15,836 bases of DNA from an uncultured Eubacteriales bacterium. GTDB taxonomy: Bacteria; Bacillota; Clostridia; Oscillospirales; Oscillospiraceae. Within the stretch, counting starts at the first letter, position 1. Each line of letters opens with the position of its first letter. The notes under the pieces were generated by a model. That model did not search any database, was not told the DNA's origin, and was given only the letters and a program-made list of their open reading frames with translations. Shown here one piece after another: positions 14,521 to 15,836 of the stretch. Both the position numbers and the translations under genes were made by a program. The stretch is taken from positions 1 to 15,836 of the forward strand of contig CAJLCS010000042.1 of NCBI GenBank assembly GCA_905205195.1. Reading direction: 5' to 3'.

Positions 14521-14556
14521 CTCCACAGCACTCCATTTTACCGCCCTTTTACTCCA
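14521..14556 (-). promoter_or_regulatory. MraZ-box array (predicted operator)
   Basis: On the minus strand TGGAG occurs at 14552-14556, 14531-14535 and 14521-14525, and a degenerate GGCGG at 14541-14545. The copies are phased at 11, 10 and 10 bp, that is, 5-nt boxes with 5- or 6-nt spacers. This resembles the TGG-type direct repeats known as MraZ binding sites upstream of mraZ. The array begins just downstream of the predicted transcription start and runs to the mraZ ribosome-binding site, a position suited to repression. Confidence 0.75.
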
Positions 14557-14565
14557 CTTACTGAC

Positions 14566-14594
14566 AGTATAAACCTTCAGGGCAAAAAAATCAA
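14566..14594 (-). promoter_or_regulatory. mraZ (dcw operon) promoter
   Basis: On the minus strand, TTGATT (14589-14594) and TATACT (14566-14571) are separated by 17 nt. Four of six -35 bases and five of six -10 bases match sigma-A consensus. The start would fall near 14559, directly before the MraZ boxes. The -35 hexamer overlaps the end of the clpC terminator stem and its U-tract region. Confidence 0.78.
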
Positions 14595-14627
14595 TCCATT
14601 TCGGCAGATTTTTCCGCCGAAATGGAT
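14584..14627 (-). terminator. intrinsic terminator of clpC
   Basis: A perfect 12-bp stem, ATCCATTTCGGC (14594-14605) with GCCGAAATGGAT (14616-14627), can be extended inward by G-U and G-C pairs. On the minus strand it is followed after three bases by seven T residues (14584-14590). It lies about 50 nt downstream of the clpC stop and insulates the dcw operon from clpC transcription. In the opposite direction no T tract follows. Confidence 0.93.
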
Positions 14628-14678
14628 AAAAAGCCACAACATTTTCTCGTATTTCGAACATCCGTTCTTATTTTCGCC

Positions 14679-15836
14679 TTATCCCTGAAATTGCAGGGCA
14701 TTCCCCTCCCAGACGGCCTTGACCTTGCCCGGCTTCCGGGGGCAGCGCAGCAGAAACGATGCCAGCGGCCCCTCCACCTCCTCCTGCACCAGTCGGCGGA
14801 TCTGTCTGGCCCCGTCCCGGGCCGGGACGCGTCCCGCCAGACGCCGCCCCGTCTCCTCCGGCAGCGCCAGCTGAATGCCGCAGGCCGCCGCCCGCTCCCG
14901 GAGCTGGCAGAGATATTTTTCCGCAATCCGCTCCACGGAAGCGCCGTCCAGCCGGGAAAAGGCCACGATCCGGTCCAGCCGGCCCAGAAATTCCGGCGAA
15001 AACAGCGCCTCCAGCGCCGCCCGGGATTGTTCCCGGCTTCCCGATGGCCGAAAGCCCAGCCCCTCGCCCCGGACCGTGCCTCCGGCGTTGGAGGTCATCA
15101 CCACAATGGCATTGCGGAAGCTGACCCGCCGCCCCGCCGCGTCGGTCAGGACCCCTTCCTCCATGATTTGCAGCAGAATCCCCGTCACGTCCGGGTGGGC
15201 CTTTTCCAGTTCGTCCAGCAGCACCAGGCAGTAGGGCCGCCGCCGGACCGCTTCCGTCAGCTTACCGCCCTCGCCGTAACCCACATACCCCGGCGGCGCG
15301 CCGATCAGCCGGGAAACCGACTGTTTTTCCATATATTCCGTCATATCCAGCCGGATCATGGCGTTCTGGCTGCCGTAAAGCTCCTCCGCCAGCGCCCGGC
15401 ACAGCTCCGTTTTTCCCACGCCGGTGGGGCCGGTGAACAGCAGGCTGGCGATGGGCCGGTTTTCGTCCCGCAGACCGGAAAAGCCCCGGCGCACCGCTTC
15501 CGCCGCCGCATGGACCGCCTCCTGCTGGCCGATGACCCGCGCCGCCAGCACGTCCTCCAGATTCAGCAGCCGCTCCCGCTCGCTGACCGTCAGCCGTCCC
15601 GCCGGGATGCCCGTCCGGGCGGAGACGGCCCAGGCCACATCCGCCCCGGTGACCTGCCTGGCCCGCCTGCTTTCCGCCGGTCTGGCCGCCAGATGCCGCA
15701 TTTTGTCCCGCAGCTCCGCCGCCTGTTCAAACCGGCTGTCCCGGATGGCCTCGTGCAGCTCCTGCTCCAGCTCCATCCGGGCCGTGCTCCGCTTCCGGGG
15801 CTGCAGCTCCTCCAGCCGTGCATGGGCCGCCCCCTC
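14679..15836 (-). CDS. clpC: ClpC-type AAA+ ATPase, C-terminal part (5' end outside window)
   Basis: This is a Hsp100/Clp unfoldase that feeds substrates to the ClpP protease. The visible 385 residues start in open frame at the window edge with no stop, so the first ATP-binding domain is missing from view. Present are a UVR segment (about residues 22-49, LEQELHEAIRDSRFEQAAELRDKM), which marks ClpC rather than ClpB; a second AAA+ domain with Walker A GPTGVGKT (136-143), PPGYVGYGEGG, Walker B LVLLDELEKA and sensor MTSNAG; and the PEFLGRLDRI arginine-finger segment. A GLGF loop after the sensor fits the ClpP-docking loop. The gene ends TAA and is followed by a strong terminator. CtsR, McsA and McsB, common ClpC partners, would lie outside the window if present. 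Confidence 0.93.
   Translation of the reverse strand, partial: EGAAHARLEELQPRKRSTARMELEQELHEAIRDSRFEQAAELRDKMRHLAARPAESRRARQVTGADVAWAVSARTGIPAGRLTVSERERLLNLEDVLAARVIGQQEAVHAAAEAVRRGFSGLRDENRPIASLLFTGPTGVGKTELCRALAEELYGSQNAMIRLDMTEYMEKQSVSRLIGAPPGYVGYGEGGKLTEAVRRRPYCLVLLDELEKAHPDVTGILLQIMEEGVLTDAAGRRVSFRNAIVVMTSNAGGTVRGEGLGFRPSGSREQSRAALEALFSPEFLGRLDRIVAFSRLDGASVERIAEKYLCQLRERAAACGIQLALPEETGRRLAGRVPARDGARQIRRLVQEEVEGPLASFLLRCPRKPGKVKAVWEGNALQFQG

Overview
The window is a division and cell-wall (dcw) cluster from a GC-rich Gram-positive bacterium. Every supported gene lies on the minus strand, so transcription runs from right to left. Several features suggest a Clostridia lineage, most likely Oscillospiraceae-like (inference): the class B penicillin-binding protein carries PASTA domains; ClpC has a UVR segment; RsmH carries a cysteine-rich insertion of the type I associate with Firmicutes; and the gene order mraZ-rsmH-ftsL-PBP-murE-murF-mraY-ftsW-murG-ftsQ-ftsZ fits. 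MurE has the DNPR motif of meso-diaminopimelate-adding enzymes, so the peptidoglycan is predicted to be mDAP type.

Layout in transcription order. The right edge holds the C-terminal half of clpC (14679-15836), which ends at a strong intrinsic terminator. The tail of that terminator also forms the -35 box of the mraZ promoter. Just downstream of this promoter is a phased array of TGGAG boxes, the expected operator for MraZ autoregulation. A tightly packed operon of ten genes then runs from mraZ to ftsQ (14507 down to 3141), with short gaps or ATGA, GTGA or 13-nt overlaps. It supplies lipid I and lipid II synthesis (MraY, MurG), the two last Mur ligases of the stem peptide (MurE, MurF), the SEDS polymerase with its class B transpeptidase (FtsW, PBP), the bitopic divisome proteins (FtsL, FtsQ/DivIB), and the 16S rRNA methyltransferase RsmH. 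No murD, murC, murA, murB or ftsA is present in the window.

A 154-nt spacer before ftsZ carries its own good sigma-A-type promoter and a possible Spo0A box. ftsZ ends at a strong terminator that sits almost on top of the ribosome-binding site of the next gene, an unassigned SAM-dependent methyltransferase. That gene is coupled to hslO, encoding the redox chaperone Hsp33. The left edge holds a truncated tRNA-Val(UAC) gene with an all-consensus promoter and an A-rich upstream region.

I found no mobile element, CRISPR array, phage gene or clearly novel multi-gene system. The points most worth a second look are at the edges of known genes: the short unusual C-terminal tail of FtsZ, the low-complexity insertion in FtsQ, a perfect inverted repeat over the PBP stop-codon region, the regulatory layout of the ftsZ and mraZ upstream regions, and the terminator between ftsZ and the methyltransferase. 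The longest stretches without a gene are 171, 154 and 131 nt, and each is described below.
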